Shown here: positions 1 to 9,332 of the stretch, piece after piece
How the letters are laid out: each line of letters begins with the position of its first letter
Position numbering within the stretch: the stretch's first letter is position 1
Assembly: GCF_002797595.1 (NCBI RefSeq)
Contig: NZ_PGFE01000002.1
Location: 434,001-498,000, forward strand
Length of the DNA stretch: 64,000 nt
DNA from: Sediminihabitans luteus
GTDB taxonomy: Bacteria > Actinomycetota > Actinomycetes > Actinomycetales > Cellulomonadaceae
Reading direction: 5' to 3'
Notes under the pieces: generated by a model
Databases searched by the model: none
Seen by the model: only the letters and a program-made list of their open reading frames with translations
Told to the model about the DNA's origin: nothing
Position numbers and translations under genes: made by a program

Positions 1-1177
1 CGACGACGAGCCCCGCGAGGGTCTCGTGGTCGCCGTGCGGCAGGTCGCGCCCGATGGCCCGCTCGACCTCGTCGACGGGCAGGTCGCCGGACATGACCCA
101 CGCGCCGTCGTCGTCACGCGCCACGCCGGCGGGCGCGACGGCGTCGTGCTCGTCGCGCACGTCGCCGAGGAGCTCCTCGGCGAGGTCCTCGATCGTCACG
201 ATGCCCGTGAACCCGCCGTACTCGTCGATCACGCAGGCGAGCTCGTGGCCCGTGCGGGTGAGCTGCTCGAGCAGGTGCGGCAGCGCCATGACCGTCGGGA
301 CCACGAGCGGCTCGCGCATGATCGCCGTCACCGGGCGCGCGTCGTCGGGAGCGGTCGCGAGCACCGCGCCGAGCTCGACGACGCCGACCGGCTCGTCCCG
401 CACCCCGAGCACCGGGTAGCGGGTGTGGCCGTGCGCCATCCGGGTGCGCACCTGCGCGACCGTGGTCGCGGGCGTCACGACGTCGACCTGCAGGCGCGGC
501 AGCATCGCGTGCTCGACGTCCCGGTCGGGGAAGTCGAGGACGCGGTCGAGCAGCAGCGAGAGGTCGTCGGACAGGTCGCCGCTGGCACGCGAGTCGTCGA
601 TGATCCGCTCGAGGTCCTGGGCGGTGGCGCTGCTGTCGACGTCGTGCACGGGCTCGACGCGCAGGAGGCGGAGCACCGCGTTCGACGACGCGTCGAACAA
701 CGTGACGAGCCACCCGAAGGCGGCGAGGTAGATCAGCGTCGAACGGGCCAGGGCGCGTGCCAGGGGATCGGGGTCGGCGATCGCGAGGTTCTTCGGGAAC
801 AGCTCGCCGAAGATCATCTGCGTCACGGTCGCCAGCACGAGGGCGGCCACGGTCCCGACGGCGAGGCTCGTGGCGGTCGCGACGCCCGCGCCGCCGAGCA
901 TCTGGGCGAACGCCTCGCCGATGAACGGTTCGGCGACGTAGCCGACCATCAGGCCGGTCACCGTGATGCCGAGCTGGGCGCCCGAGAGCATGAACGACGT
1001 GCGGCGTGTCACGGCGAGCGCCCGTCGCGCCGACGCGTCGCCCTTGTCCGCCCGCGTCCGCAGCGCCGCGCGGTCCACGGACATGTACGCGAACTCCTGG
1101 GCGACGAAGTACCCGTTCGCGGCGATGATGACGGCCGTGAGCGCCAGACCGGCCAGGAGCAGCAGCACGGCGCTCAT
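1..1177 (-). CDS. CNNM/CorC (hemolysin C-like) membrane protein, partial at window edge
   Basis: This gene reads leftward from ATG at 1177 and is still open at base 1, so the C-terminal end is missing. The first 150 or so residues are hydrophobic and contain the DUF21 (CNNM) signatures NGYFVAQEFA and IFGELFPKNLA. Two CBS-type repeats follow, then the motif DEYGGFTGIVTIEDL and the beginning of a CorC_HlyC domain (SGDLPVDEVERAIGRDLP). The family is linked to divalent cation (Mg/Co) transport and resistance at the cytoplasmic membrane; that role is family knowledge. About 392 residues are visible of a usual 430-450. It may share a transcript with the upstream polyphosphate kinase, but a stem-loop lies between them. 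Confidence 0.9.
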   Translation of the reverse strand, partial: MSAVLLLLAGLALTAVIIAANGYFVAQEFAYMSVDRAALRTRADKGDASARRALAVTRRTSFMLSGAQLGITVTGLMVGYVAEPFIGEAFAQMLGGAGVATATSLAVGTVAALVLATVTQMIFGELFPKNLAIADPDPLARALARSTLIYLAAFGWLVTLFDASSNAVLRLLRVEPVHDVDSSATAQDLERIIDDSRASGDLSDDLSLLLDRVLDFPDRDVEHAMLPRLQVDVVTPATTVAQVRTRMAHGHTRYPVLGVRDEPVGVVELGAVLATAPDDARPVTAIMREPLVVPTVMALPHLLEQLTRTGHELACVIDEYGGFTGIVTIEDLAEELLGDVRDEHDAVAPAGVARDDDGAWVMSGDLPVDEVERAIGRDLPHGDHETLAGLVV

Positions 1178-1333
1178 CGAGGGCTCACCGCCGGGGTGCG
1201 CGTGCGGGCGTGCGCGCGGTCGTCGCGACGTGCGGCACGCGGGGCCGGACTATGGCTGGGGTCGTCGGTCGAGGCGTCGGGCAGGGTGGTGTCCACGTGG
1301 GTCCAACGACGTGCCGGCCGCGGAGGTTCCCGG

Positions 1334-1359
1334 GCCGTGCCCGCGGGAACGGGCACGGC
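1334..1359 (-). terminator. Candidate stem-loop terminator after the polyphosphate kinase gene
   Basis: Perfect 10-bp inverted repeat, GCCGTGCCCG and CGGGCACGGC, with a 6-base loop, about 30 bases beyond the kinase stop codon. No T-run follows, as is usual in very GC-rich actinobacteria, so termination activity is an inference. Confidence 0.4.
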
Positions 1360-1388
1360 GCCGGGCGGGCGGACGGCGCGGGCCGGGC

Positions 1389-2300
1389 TCAGGCCTGCGC
1401 GAGCAGCCGCTTCTGCTCCTCGACGTCGAACGTCGCGGGCGGCCAGCCCAGGTCGAGGTCGCGGAACGCGTCGAGCAGCAGCTGGGTGATCGTCAGTCGT
1501 GCGTACCACTTGTGGTCCGCCGGGATCACGTGCCACGGCGCGACGTCGGTCGAGGTGTGGTCGAGCACCGCCTGGTACGCCTCCTGGTACTCGGGCCAGC
1601 GGGCTCGTGCCGCGAGGTCGCTCGGGTCGAACTTCCAGTGCTTGTCGGGGCGCTCGAGGCGTTCGCCCAGGCGCGCCTTCTGCTCGTCGAGCGACACGAA
1701 CAGCGCGACCTTGACGATCGTGGTCCCCGCCGCGACGAGCTCGGCCTCGAACGCGTTGATCTCGTCGTAGCGGGCCTCGACGACGTCCGCGGGCACGAGC
1801 GCGTCGACCTTCGCGATGAGCACGTCCTCGTAGTGCGAGCGGTCGAACACCCCGAGGCGTCCGGCGCGCGGGAGCTCCTTGCGGATGCGCCACAGGAAGT
1901 CGTGCGCGAGCTCCTCGGGTGTCGGGGCCCCGAACGACGAGTGGTCGACGCCCTGCGGGTCGACCATGCCGACGACGTGCCGCACGATCCCGCCCTTGCC
2001 CGCGGTGTCCATGCCCTGCAGCACGAGCAGCACCGAGCGTGACCCGCCCGTGCGCCCCTCGGCGAACAGTCGCTCCTGGAGCTCGGAGAGCTCCTCGCCG
2101 CGGCGCAGCAGCTCGTGCTCGGCGGCCTTCTTGCCGTGCGACCAGCCGGGCGTCGCGCCCCGGTCGAAGTGCTCCAGGTCGACCCCGTCGGCGCGCAGCG
2201 CCTCGCGCGGCGGGACCTCGAACCGGGGGTGCTCCGTGCTCGACGACTTCTTCTTCGAGTGCTTCTTCTTCGACGACTTCTTCGACGACTTCGTGGACAT
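1389..2300 (-). CDS. Polyphosphate kinase 2 family (polyphosphate:nucleotide phosphotransferase)
   Basis: The 303-residue product moves phosphate between polyphosphate and nucleotides. Visible features are a Walker A-like GMDTAGKGG (about residues 97-104), a Walker B-like FDRSHYED (about 152-159), and the PPK2 C-terminal KWYARLTITQLLLDAF pattern. The first 20 residues are an unusual Lys/Ser tail (KSSKKSSKKKHSKKK). I chose ATG 2300 over an in-frame ATG 24 bases upstream because TACTCT lies exactly six bases before it, the leaderless pattern seen across this window. Nucleotide specificity (ADP/ATP/AMP) cannot be read from this sequence alone. Confidence 0.9.
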   Translation of the reverse strand: MSTKSSKKSSKKKHSKKKSSSTEHPRFEVPPREALRADGVDLEHFDRGATPGWSHGKKAAEHELLRRGEELSELQERLFAEGRTGGSRSVLLVLQGMDTAGKGGIVRHVVGMVDPQGVDHSSFGAPTPEELAHDFLWRIRKELPRAGRLGVFDRSHYEDVLIAKVDALVPADVVEARYDEINAFEAELVAAGTTIVKVALFVSLDEQKARLGERLERPDKHWKFDPSDLAARARWPEYQEAYQAVLDHTSTDVAPWHVIPADHKWYARLTITQLLLDAFRDLDLGWPPATFDVEEQKRLLAQA

Positions 2301-2306
2301 CGCCCG

Positions 2307-2312
2307 AGAGTA
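2307..2312 (-). promoter_or_regulatory. -10 element of a predicted leaderless promoter for the PPK2 gene
   Basis: On the minus strand TACTCT is followed by six bases and then the ATG at 2300. There is no purine-rich ribosome binding site between them, so the transcript probably begins at or next to the start codon. Confidence 0.5.
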
Positions 2313-2398
2313 GCCCGTGCGCACGCTCGCGTGCGGGAGCGCGCGGGGCGAGGGTTCGTGCGTGTGGCGCGTCCGTACCCGCGCGTGCGCGGGCGAGG

Positions 2399-2446
2399 GT
2401 CACGTTCCGGCCCGTTCGTCCGGTGTTGCAGGGGCCGGAACGTGAC
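2399..2446. repeat. Palindromic element, copy 1
   Basis: Perfect 15-bp arms, GTCACGTTCCGGCCC (2399-2413) and its reverse complement (2432-2446), around an 18-base loop. It sits in the 395-base gap between the PPK2 start and the treZ stop, which holds no convincing coding sequence. A second, longer copy lies 160 bases to the right. Confidence 0.75.
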
Positions 2447-2550
2447 GCTCCGCGGATGGACGGGCGGGCGGACGACGCGTGGGTCGGCGCTTGGTCGGAC
2501 GCCGCGTGGTGGGGCCCGTCGGCGCGCGCGGCGCGACGTGGGGCTGCGCG

Positions 2551-2616
2551 CCGGTGAGGGTCACGTTCTGGCCCGATCACGTCGTGCCGAAGGGGCCGGA
2601 ACGTGACGCTCACCGG
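2551..2616. repeat. Palindromic element, copy 2 (extended)
   Basis: 24-base arms at 2551-2574 and 2593-2616 pair with one mismatch and one G-T pair. The inner 15 bases match copy 1 at all but one position (GTCACGTTCTGGCCC); the outer arms CCGGTGAG/CTCACCGG are extra. The flank to its right (to about 2705) resembles the flank of copy 1, so the whole unit of about 160 bp looks duplicated. It could end transcription of the trehalose operon, whose last stop codon is at 2696. Confidence 0.7.
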
Positions 2617-2695
2617 CCGGGCGGGCCGCGGGTGGTCGCGCGGGTGGGCGGCGGGTGGGTTGGTGCGTGGGGCGGACGTCGTGTGGTCGGGTCGG

Positions 2696-4711
2696 TCAGC
2701 GCACGGGGGAGAGTACCGCGACCGAGCGTGGAGGGAGGACGACGCCCGCGCCGTCCTCGACCGTGACGTCGTCCCACGCGGCGAGCACGGACCACGCGCC
2801 CCGCGATCCGCTACCTGCGGCATGGTCTCCGGCTGCGTCGAGATCACCGGGCGCGTCGAGGCCGACGCGCGCGGTCTCCCGCCCTAGGTTCACCACGACG
2901 CGCACCGCGCCTCGGTGCAGCACCAGGACGTCGGACGCCGCCCCCGCGCGTGCCCCCGCCACTGCGCCTGCCCCCGCCACTGAGCCTGCCTCCGCCGACA
3001 CGCCTGCCTCTGCCGCCGCGCCTGCGGCGTCGTGTCCCAGCCAGGTGAGGTCGGTCGCGCGCAGGTCGCCCGACGTGAGGTCGGGCGTGCGGCGGCGCAG
3101 CGCGATCAGGTCGCGGTACCAGGCGCGCAGCCGGACGTGCTCGCCCCGGTGCGACTCGGCCCGGTCCAGCACGCTCGCGTCGAACGTCGTGCGCGCCTGC
3201 GGGTCGGGCACCACGAGCGCACCGTCGACGAACGTCGCGCCGGCGAACCCGTCGTAGAGCTCGCCCCAGCCGTGCGACCCGAACTCGGCGCGGCGTCCGT
3301 CGCGCACAGCCTGCGCGAGCCCCGGGTCCTGGTGGTCGGTGAAGTACTGCCAGGGTGTCGACGCGCCCCACTCCTCGCCCATGAACACCATGGGGGTGAA
3401 CGGCGAGCACAGCACGAGCGCCGCCTCGATCGCGAGACCGCCGACGTCGAGCCGTGCCGACGGTCGGTCGCCGAGCGCCCGGTTGCCGACCTGGTCGTGG
3501 TTCGAGGCGCACACCACGAACCGGTGCCCGTCGGTCTCGGGTGGCACGGGGCGGCCCCAGTCGCGTCCGCGGAACGTCGACCACCCGCCGTCGTGCACGA
3601 ACACGCGCGTCATGGCGTGCCGCAGCACCTCGGGGGTGCCGAAGTCGACGTAGTAGCCGTGGCGCTCGCCCGTGACGAGCGCGTGGATCGCGTGGTGGAC
3701 GTCGTCGGCCCACTGCGCGGTCATGCCTCGTGGTGGCATCCCCGCTGCCGGCGACTCGGTCGTGCCCCGCGTGGTCGCGCCACGCGTGGCCGTGCCTCGG
3801 TCGTCCGGTCCTGGCGCGGGCGTGTCGAGCGGGGTCACGGTTGCGGGGTCGTTCTCGTCGGACTCGGCCACGAGCGACAGCGGGCGCCCGAGCGTCGCGG
3901 CGAGGTCGGCGGTGCGCCGGGACAGCTCGGCGAGCAGGTGCTCGGGCGAGTCGTCGACCAGCGCGTGGACCGCGTCGAGGCGCAGCGCGTCGACGTGGAA
4001 GTCGCGGAACCAGCGCAGCGCGTTCTCGACGATCCACGCGCGCACCTCGGCCGAGCCGTCCTGGTCGAGGTTGACCGCGGGACCCCACGGGGTGCTGTGC
4101 GCGTCGGTGAGGTAGGGGCCGAGCTCGGGCAGGTAGTTCCCGGCCGGGCCGAGGTGGTTGTAGACGACGTCGAGCGCGACGGCGAGGCCCGCGGCGTGCG
4201 CGGCGTCGACGAACCGCTGCAGCGCGCGCGGCCCGCCGTACGCCTCGTGCACGGCCCACAGCCCGACGCCGTCGTAGCCCCAGCCCCGGTCGCCGCCGAA
4301 CGCCGCGAGCGGCATGAGCTCGACCACGTCGACGCCCAGGTCGACGAGCTCGTGCAGGTGCTCCGCGGCGGCGTCGAGCGTGCCGCGCCGCGTGAACGTC
4401 CCGACGTGCAGCTCGTAGACGACCGCCCCGCGCACGTCCCGACCCGGCCACGCGTCGTCCGACCACGCGAACGTCGGGTCGAACCAGCGGCTCGGGCCGT
4501 CGACGCCGTGAGGCTGCCATGCGCTGCGCGGGTCGGGTCGGGCCGGGCCACCGTCGAGCGAGAACGCGTAGTCGGTGCCGGGGGCGGGTGCGGGGGCGGC
4601 CCACCAGCCGTCGTCCGCCCGTGACATCGGTGCACTCGTGCGAGGGCCGGGACCGCCGAGCACGACGTCGACGCGCTGCGCGCGCGGCGCCCACACGCGC
4701 AGGCCGCTCAT
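2696..4711 (-). CDS. treZ: Malto-oligosyltrehalose trehalohydrolase
   Basis: TreZ releases free trehalose from maltooligosyl-trehalose, the last step of the TreY-TreZ route. It opens with a carbohydrate-binding-48-like domain (GLRVWAPRAQRVDVV) and continues with a GH13 barrel: ALRLDAVH nucleophile region near residue 246, VAESDEND acid/base region near 282, and NHDQVGN near 403. At 671 residues it is longer than the usual 570-600. The extra length comes from a Gly/Thr/Arg-rich insert near residues 290-325 and an Ala/Gly/Glu-rich insert near 550-585. ATG 4711 overlaps the treY stop by four bases (ATGA), which implies translational coupling. Confidence 0.95.
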   Translation of the reverse strand: MSGLRVWAPRAQRVDVVLGGPGPRTSAPMSRADDGWWAAPAPAPGTDYAFSLDGGPARPDPRSAWQPHGVDGPSRWFDPTFAWSDDAWPGRDVRGAVVYELHVGTFTRRGTLDAAAEHLHELVDLGVDVVELMPLAAFGGDRGWGYDGVGLWAVHEAYGGPRALQRFVDAAHAAGLAVALDVVYNHLGPAGNYLPELGPYLTDAHSTPWGPAVNLDQDGSAEVRAWIVENALRWFRDFHVDALRLDAVHALVDDSPEHLLAELSRRTADLAATLGRPLSLVAESDENDPATVTPLDTPAPGPDDRGTATRGATTRGTTESPAAGMPPRGMTAQWADDVHHAIHALVTGERHGYYVDFGTPEVLRHAMTRVFVHDGGWSTFRGRDWGRPVPPETDGHRFVVCASNHDQVGNRALGDRPSARLDVGGLAIEAALVLCSPFTPMVFMGEEWGASTPWQYFTDHQDPGLAQAVRDGRRAEFGSHGWGELYDGFAGATFVDGALVVPDPQARTTFDASVLDRAESHRGEHVRLRAWYRDLIALRRRTPDLTSGDLRATDLTWLGHDAAGAAAEAGVSAEAGSVAGAGAVAGARAGAASDVLVLHRGAVRVVVNLGRETARVGLDAPGDLDAAGDHAAGSGSRGAWSVLAAWDDVTVEDGAGVVLPPRSVAVLSPVR

Positions 4712-7212
4712 GCGGCGTCCGCGGGCACGAGGAGTGCGACGGGGAGCGACGCGAGCAGGTCGGCGAGGCGCAGCGACCCGCTCGCGTGCCGGGCCCCGGT
4801 GAGCAGGTCGTGCCAGCCGTGCGGCGCGTCGGGCAGGACGACGGTGTGCTCGCCCCACCCGCCGAGCCGGGCGAGCGTCGTCGCGAGCCGGGTCGCGACG
4901 GTCACGACCTGCGGCGCCCCCGCGAGCGTGCGCGCGGACGCGAGCGCGCACGGCGTCGACGTCGGCAGGGGGAGGTACCCGGCGTCGGGCCCGACGAACG
5001 TCTCGGGCCGCTCGCGGCGCAGGCGCAGCGCGCGGGAGGTCACGAGGAGCTTCTGGTCCTCGAGGGACCGCGCGCCCTCGCCCGCGTCGAGCCGGGCGAG
5101 ACGGTCGGCGAGCGTGGCCACGTCGGTCGGACGCCGGTTGTCGGGGTCCACGAGCGTCGGGGAGAAGCCCTCGGAGCCCTGGTAGACGTCGGCGACGCCG
5201 GGCATGGTCAGCTGCACGAGCTTGGTGCCGAGCGCGACCGCCCGCACGGCCTCGACGTGGTGCTCGGCCCACGTGGCGAGCAGGGCCAGCACGCGGTCGT
5301 CCGCGAGAAGGGACCGCACCAGGTCGACGACGGCCGCCTCGTACGCCTCGTGCGGCGTGGTCCAGGACGTGCTGAGCTTGGCCTCGCGCAGCGCCTTCGT
5401 GAGGTACTCGGCGAGGCGGTCGAGCGAGGCGGGGCCGGGCATCGGCCCGTCGGGCGTCCAGGTGCCGACGAGGGTCTGGAGCACGAGGCTCTCGGCGTGC
5501 GCGTCGACCAGCGAGCTACGGTACCGGCCCGACGCCGTGCGCATCATCTCGACCATGAAGGCCCACTCGTCGGGCACCTCGCTCAGCACGCCGATCTGCG
5601 CGCGCGTGTCCTCGCCGCGCTTGGTGTCGTGCGTCGAGGTCGTGGTCAGGGCGTGCGGGGCGTGCTCCTGGGCGCGGGTCGCGAACGCGTGCCAGGTGTG
5701 CGCGTCGATCCCGAACCGGTCCGGCTCGCCGCCGACCTCGCACAGCGACGTCAGCTCGGTCCAGCGGTAGAACGCGGTGTCCTCGACGCCCTTGGCCATG
5801 ACCGCGCCGCACACCTGCTGGAAGCGCACCACGAGCTCGTCGCGCCGCGCCTCGCGCCGGCGTCCGGCGCTGCCGGCCTCGCGCCCGAGCAGCAGCTCGA
5901 CGAGCACGTCGAGGGTCGCGTGCCGGTCCGGCGCCAGCGTGGCACGAGCGCGCTCGGTCGCCGCGGCCATCGCCGCGACGGGCTCGTGCCGCGTCTCCTC
6001 GCCCGGCACGACGTACGCGCGGTACCGGTCGAACGCGACGAGCAGCGCCCGCAGGCAGTCGTGCAGGCCGCGCCACGTGTGGTCGCGCAGCCGCAGGTCG
6101 TCGGCGCACACCGACGCCGCAAGATCCGTCAGGCGGTGCACCTCGGCGTACAGGGGGCCGTCGACGACCTCGCGCTTGGCGCGCTGCACGACCTCCTCGA
6201 GCGTGCCCGCCGGCGGGGCGAGCTCCGCGAGGCGCGCGCGGCCCGCCGGGTCGACGAACAGCGACTGGAGCCGCCAGAGGCCCTCGTAGCCGGTCGTGCC
6301 CGCGGTGACCCACTCGGGCGGCAGCCGTTCGTCGCCCGCCAGGATCTTCTCGACCACGACCCACGCGCCGTGCGTGCGCTCGGCGAGGCGTTCGAGGTAT
6401 CCGGCAGGGTCGGCCAGCCCGTCGGGGTGGTCGATGCGCAGTCCGTCGACCGTGCCGTCGGCGAGCAGCCCGATCAGCACCTCGTGGGTCGCGTCGAACA
6501 CGGACTCGTCCTCGACCCGCACCGCCGCGAGCGTGCCCACGTCGAAGAACCGCCGGTAGTTGAGCTCCTCGTCACCGACCTTCCAGTACGCGAGCCGGTA
6601 GTGCTGCCGCTCGACGAGCTCGGCCAGCGGCAGGTCCTCCGTGCCCGCCCGGACCGGGAACACGTGGTCGAAGTACCGCAGCACCGTCGTCGGCCCCGTG
6701 CTGACGCCGCCCAGCTCGGCGCCGTCGACCACGTCGAGCACGAGGTCGCCGCCCGCGACGACGTCGCCAACGCGCTCGCCCAGCACGGGCATGAGCACGG
6801 CACCCTGGCCCTCGGGCGAGCCGCCCGCGGACCAGTCGACGTCGAACCAGTGCGCGTACGGCGAGGACTCGCCGTGCGCGAGGACGGACCACAGCGCCCG
6901 GTTGTGCCACAGGGGCGTGGGCACCGCCATGTGGTTCGGCACCACGTCGACCACGAGCCCGAGGCCGGCGTCGTGGGCCGCGGCCGCGAGGCGGTCGAGC
7001 CCCGCGCGGCCGCCGAGCACGTCGCTCACGCGCGTGTGGTCGACGACGTCGTAGCCGTGCGTCGACCCGGGGGCCGCGGGCAGGATCGGGGACAGGTACA
7101 GGTGCGTGACCCCGAGCGCGGCGAGGTACGGGACCTGCGCCGCGGCGTCGTCGAACGTGAGGTCGGCGTTCAGCTGCAGCCGGTACGTCGAGGTGGGCAC
7201 CCGTGCGCTCAC
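4708..7212 (-). CDS. treY: Malto-oligosyltrehalose synthase
   Basis: TreY is a GH13 enzyme that turns the reducing-end alpha-1,4 bond of a maltodextrin into alpha-1,1, giving maltooligosyl-trehalose for TreZ. The 834-residue protein starts with the family signature STYRLQL and has VPYLAALGVTHLYLSPI, DVVPNHM and GLRIDHPDGL, plus LTTTSTHDTKRGEDTRAQI farther on. Start is GTG 7212, overlapping the glgX stop (GTGA). It is the middle gene of a glgX-treY-treZ operon, so substrate supply by debranching and trehalose formation are co-expressed. Confidence 0.96.
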   Translation of the reverse strand: MSARVPTSTYRLQLNADLTFDDAAAQVPYLAALGVTHLYLSPILPAAPGSTHGYDVVDHTRVSDVLGGRAGLDRLAAAAHDAGLGLVVDVVPNHMAVPTPLWHNRALWSVLAHGESSPYAHWFDVDWSAGGSPEGQGAVLMPVLGERVGDVVAGGDLVLDVVDGAELGGVSTGPTTVLRYFDHVFPVRAGTEDLPLAELVERQHYRLAYWKVGDEELNYRRFFDVGTLAAVRVEDESVFDATHEVLIGLLADGTVDGLRIDHPDGLADPAGYLERLAERTHGAWVVVEKILAGDERLPPEWVTAGTTGYEGLWRLQSLFVDPAGRARLAELAPPAGTLEEVVQRAKREVVDGPLYAEVHRLTDLAASVCADDLRLRDHTWRGLHDCLRALLVAFDRYRAYVVPGEETRHEPVAAMAAATERARATLAPDRHATLDVLVELLLGREAGSAGRRREARRDELVVRFQQVCGAVMAKGVEDTAFYRWTELTSLCEVGGEPDRFGIDAHTWHAFATRAQEHAPHALTTTSTHDTKRGEDTRAQIGVLSEVPDEWAFMVEMMRTASGRYRSSLVDAHAESLVLQTLVGTWTPDGPMPGPASLDRLAEYLTKALREAKLSTSWTTPHEAYEAAVVDLVRSLLADDRVLALLATWAEHHVEAVRAVALGTKLVQLTMPGVADVYQGSEGFSPTLVDPDNRRPTDVATLADRLARLDAGEGARSLEDQKLLVTSRALRLRRERPETFVGPDAGYLPLPTSTPCALASARTLAGAPQVVTVATRLATTLARLGGWGEHTVVLPDAPHGWHDLLTGARHASGSLRLADLLASLPVALLVPADAA

Positions 7213-9332
7213 AGCGCCGACTCCCGCACGAGCACCACGACCGACCGGCCCTCGGCCGTCAGCGTGGCCCCGGCCGCGAGCTCGTCGCCGGGGGAGACCG
7301 CGCCGTCGGTGTCGAGCACGACGGTCCAGGTCTCGCCGTACTCGGCGTGCGGCAGCGTGAACCCGAGCGGCTCGGAGTGCGCGTTGAGCAGCAGCAGGAA
7401 CGAGTCGTCGACCACCTCGGCGCCCCGCGCGTCACGCTCGTCGATCGCGTCGCCGTTGAGGAACACCATGACCGATCGGGCGAACGAGTTCGCCCAGTCC
7501 TCGTCGTCCATGCGCTCGCCCGTGATGTCGAACCACTCGATGTCGGGCAGCGCGTCGGACGGCGCGTCCGGGTCGCGGCCGTCGCGGCCCGTGAAGAAGC
7601 GGCGACGGTGCAGCAGCGGGTGCTCGAGCCGCAGGTGCACCAGGCGTCGCGTGAACTCGAGCAGCGCCTCGCGCTCCTCGTCGAGCTCCCAGTCGACCCA
7701 CGACAGCTCGTTGTCCTGGCAGTACACGTTGTTGTTGCCCTGCTGCGTGCGGCCCAGCTCGTCGCCGTGCGCGATCATCGGCACGCCCTGCGACAGCAGC
7801 AGCGTGGCGAGGAAGTTGCGGCGCTGACGTGCCCGCAGCGCCCGCACGTCGGGGTCGTCCGTCGGGCCCTCGACCCCCGAGTTCCACGAGCGGTTGTGCG
7901 ACTCGCCGTCCTGACCGCCCTCGCCGTTCGCGTCGTTGTGCTTCTCGTCGTAGCTCACGAGGTCGGTGAGGGTGAACCCGTCGTGCGCCGTCACGAAGTT
8001 GATCGATGCGATGGGCTTGCGCCCCGAGTGCTCGTAGAGGTCCGACGATCCCGTCAGCCGGCTCGCGAGCTGCGGGAGCGTCGAGGCCTCGCCGCGCCAG
8101 AAGTCGCGCACCGTGTCGCGGTAGTCGCCGTTCCACTCGGTCCACAGCGGCGGGAACCCGCCCACCTGGTAGCCCCCCGAGCCGAGGTCCCACGGCTCGG
8201 CGATGAGCTTGACCTGCGAGATGATCGGGTCCTGCTGGACGATGTCGAAGAACGCCGAGAGGCGGTCGACCTCGTGGAACTGTCGTGCGAGCGTCGCCGC
8301 GAGGTCGAACCGGAACCCGTCGACGTGCATCTCCTCGACCCAGTACCGCAGCGAGTCCATGATGAGCTGCAGCACGTGCGGGGACCGCATGAGCAGCGAG
8401 TTGCCCGTGCCCGTGGTGTCGAAGTAGTGCGCGCGGTCGTCGTCGACCAGCCGGTAGTAGGCCGCGTTGTCGATGCCGCGGAACGACAGGGTCGGGCCCT
8501 GATGGTTGCCCTCCGCCGTGTGGTTGTAGACGACGTCGAGGATGACCTCGATCCCCGCCTCGTGCAGGGCCTTGACCATGGACTTGAACTCCATGACCTG
8601 TTCGCCGCGCGTGCCGTACGCCGCGTACCCGTTGTGCGGCGCGAAGAACCCGATCGTGTTGTAGCCCCAGTAGTTCGACAGGCCCTGCTCGACCAGGTGC
8701 GGGTCGTTGACGAACTGGTGCACGGGCATGAGCTCGACCGCCGTGATGCCGAGCGCCACGAGGTGCTCGACGATCGCCGGGTGCGCGATCGCCGCGTACG
8801 TGCCCCGGATCTCCTCCGGGACCTCGGGGTGGCGCATCGTCAGGCCGCGCACGTGCGCCTCGTAGATCACGCTGTCGTGGTAGTCGCGCGCCGGCGGGCG
8901 GTCGTGACCCCAGTCGAAGAACGGGCTCACCACGACCGCGGTCATCGTGTGCCCGAGCGAGTCGTCCTCGTTGAGCGCGTCCGGGTCGTCGAAGCGGTAG
9001 GAGAAGAGCGACTCGTCGCCGTCGATCTGCCCGTCGATCGCCTTCGCGTACGGGTCGAGCAGGAGCTTCGCCGGGTTGCACCGGTGCCCCTGCTCCGGGT
9101 CGTAGGGGCCGTGCACCCGGTACCCGTAGCGGGTGCCCGGCGCCACGCTCGGCAGGTACACGTGCCACACGTGCGCGTCGACCTCCTCGAGCTCGACGTG
9201 CTCCTCCGAGCCGTCGTCGTCGATCAGGCAGAGCACGACGCGCTCGGCCACCTCCGAGAAGAGGGCGAAGTTCGTTCCGCTGCCGTCGAAGGTCGCGCCG
9301 AGCGGGTAGGGGCGTCCAGGCCAGGTCTGCAT
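7209..9332 (-). CDS. glgX: Glycogen debranching enzyme GlgX
   Basis: GlgX hydrolyses alpha-1,6 branches of (limit-digested) glycogen and supplies linear maltodextrin to TreY. The 707-residue product has the family start PGRPYPLGATFDGSGTNFA, then DVVYNHTAEGN, the nucleophile region GFRFDLAA, the acid/base region AEPWDLG and TAHDGFTL. ATG 9332 is preferred over upstream in-frame GTG codons: the CBM48 start follows at once, and CAGCAT lies six bases upstream as in other apparently leaderless genes here. It is the first gene of the operon. Confidence 0.95.
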   Translation of the reverse strand: MQTWPGRPYPLGATFDGSGTNFALFSEVAERVVLCLIDDDGSEEHVELEEVDAHVWHVYLPSVAPGTRYGYRVHGPYDPEQGHRCNPAKLLLDPYAKAIDGQIDGDESLFSYRFDDPDALNEDDSLGHTMTAVVVSPFFDWGHDRPPARDYHDSVIYEAHVRGLTMRHPEVPEEIRGTYAAIAHPAIVEHLVALGITAVELMPVHQFVNDPHLVEQGLSNYWGYNTIGFFAPHNGYAAYGTRGEQVMEFKSMVKALHEAGIEVILDVVYNHTAEGNHQGPTLSFRGIDNAAYYRLVDDDRAHYFDTTGTGNSLLMRSPHVLQLIMDSLRYWVEEMHVDGFRFDLAATLARQFHEVDRLSAFFDIVQQDPIISQVKLIAEPWDLGSGGYQVGGFPPLWTEWNGDYRDTVRDFWRGEASTLPQLASRLTGSSDLYEHSGRKPIASINFVTAHDGFTLTDLVSYDEKHNDANGEGGQDGESHNRSWNSGVEGPTDDPDVRALRARQRRNFLATLLLSQGVPMIAHGDELGRTQQGNNNVYCQDNELSWVDWELDEEREALLEFTRRLVHLRLEHPLLHRRRFFTGRDGRDPDAPSDALPDIEWFDITGERMDDEDWANSFARSVMVFLNGDAIDERDARGAEVVDDSFLLLLNAHSEPLGFTLPHAEYGETWTVVLDTDGAVSPGDELAAGATLTAEGRSVVVLVRESAL

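Noticed and set aside
26-1489. Plus-strand frame of 487 codons at the left edge
   Set aside because: It lies opposite the CNNM/CorC gene, which has clear transmembrane and CBS sequence; the plus frame has none.
2324-2695. Several open frames in the gap between PPK2 and treZ
   Set aside because: They are short, in all frames, Arg/Gly-rich, and broken up by the palindromic repeats; none has a start signal or recognisable domain.
4519-7827. A plus-strand open frame of 1102 codons opposite treY
   Set aside because: Long antisense frames without stops are expected at this GC content; treY has all family motifs on the minus strand.
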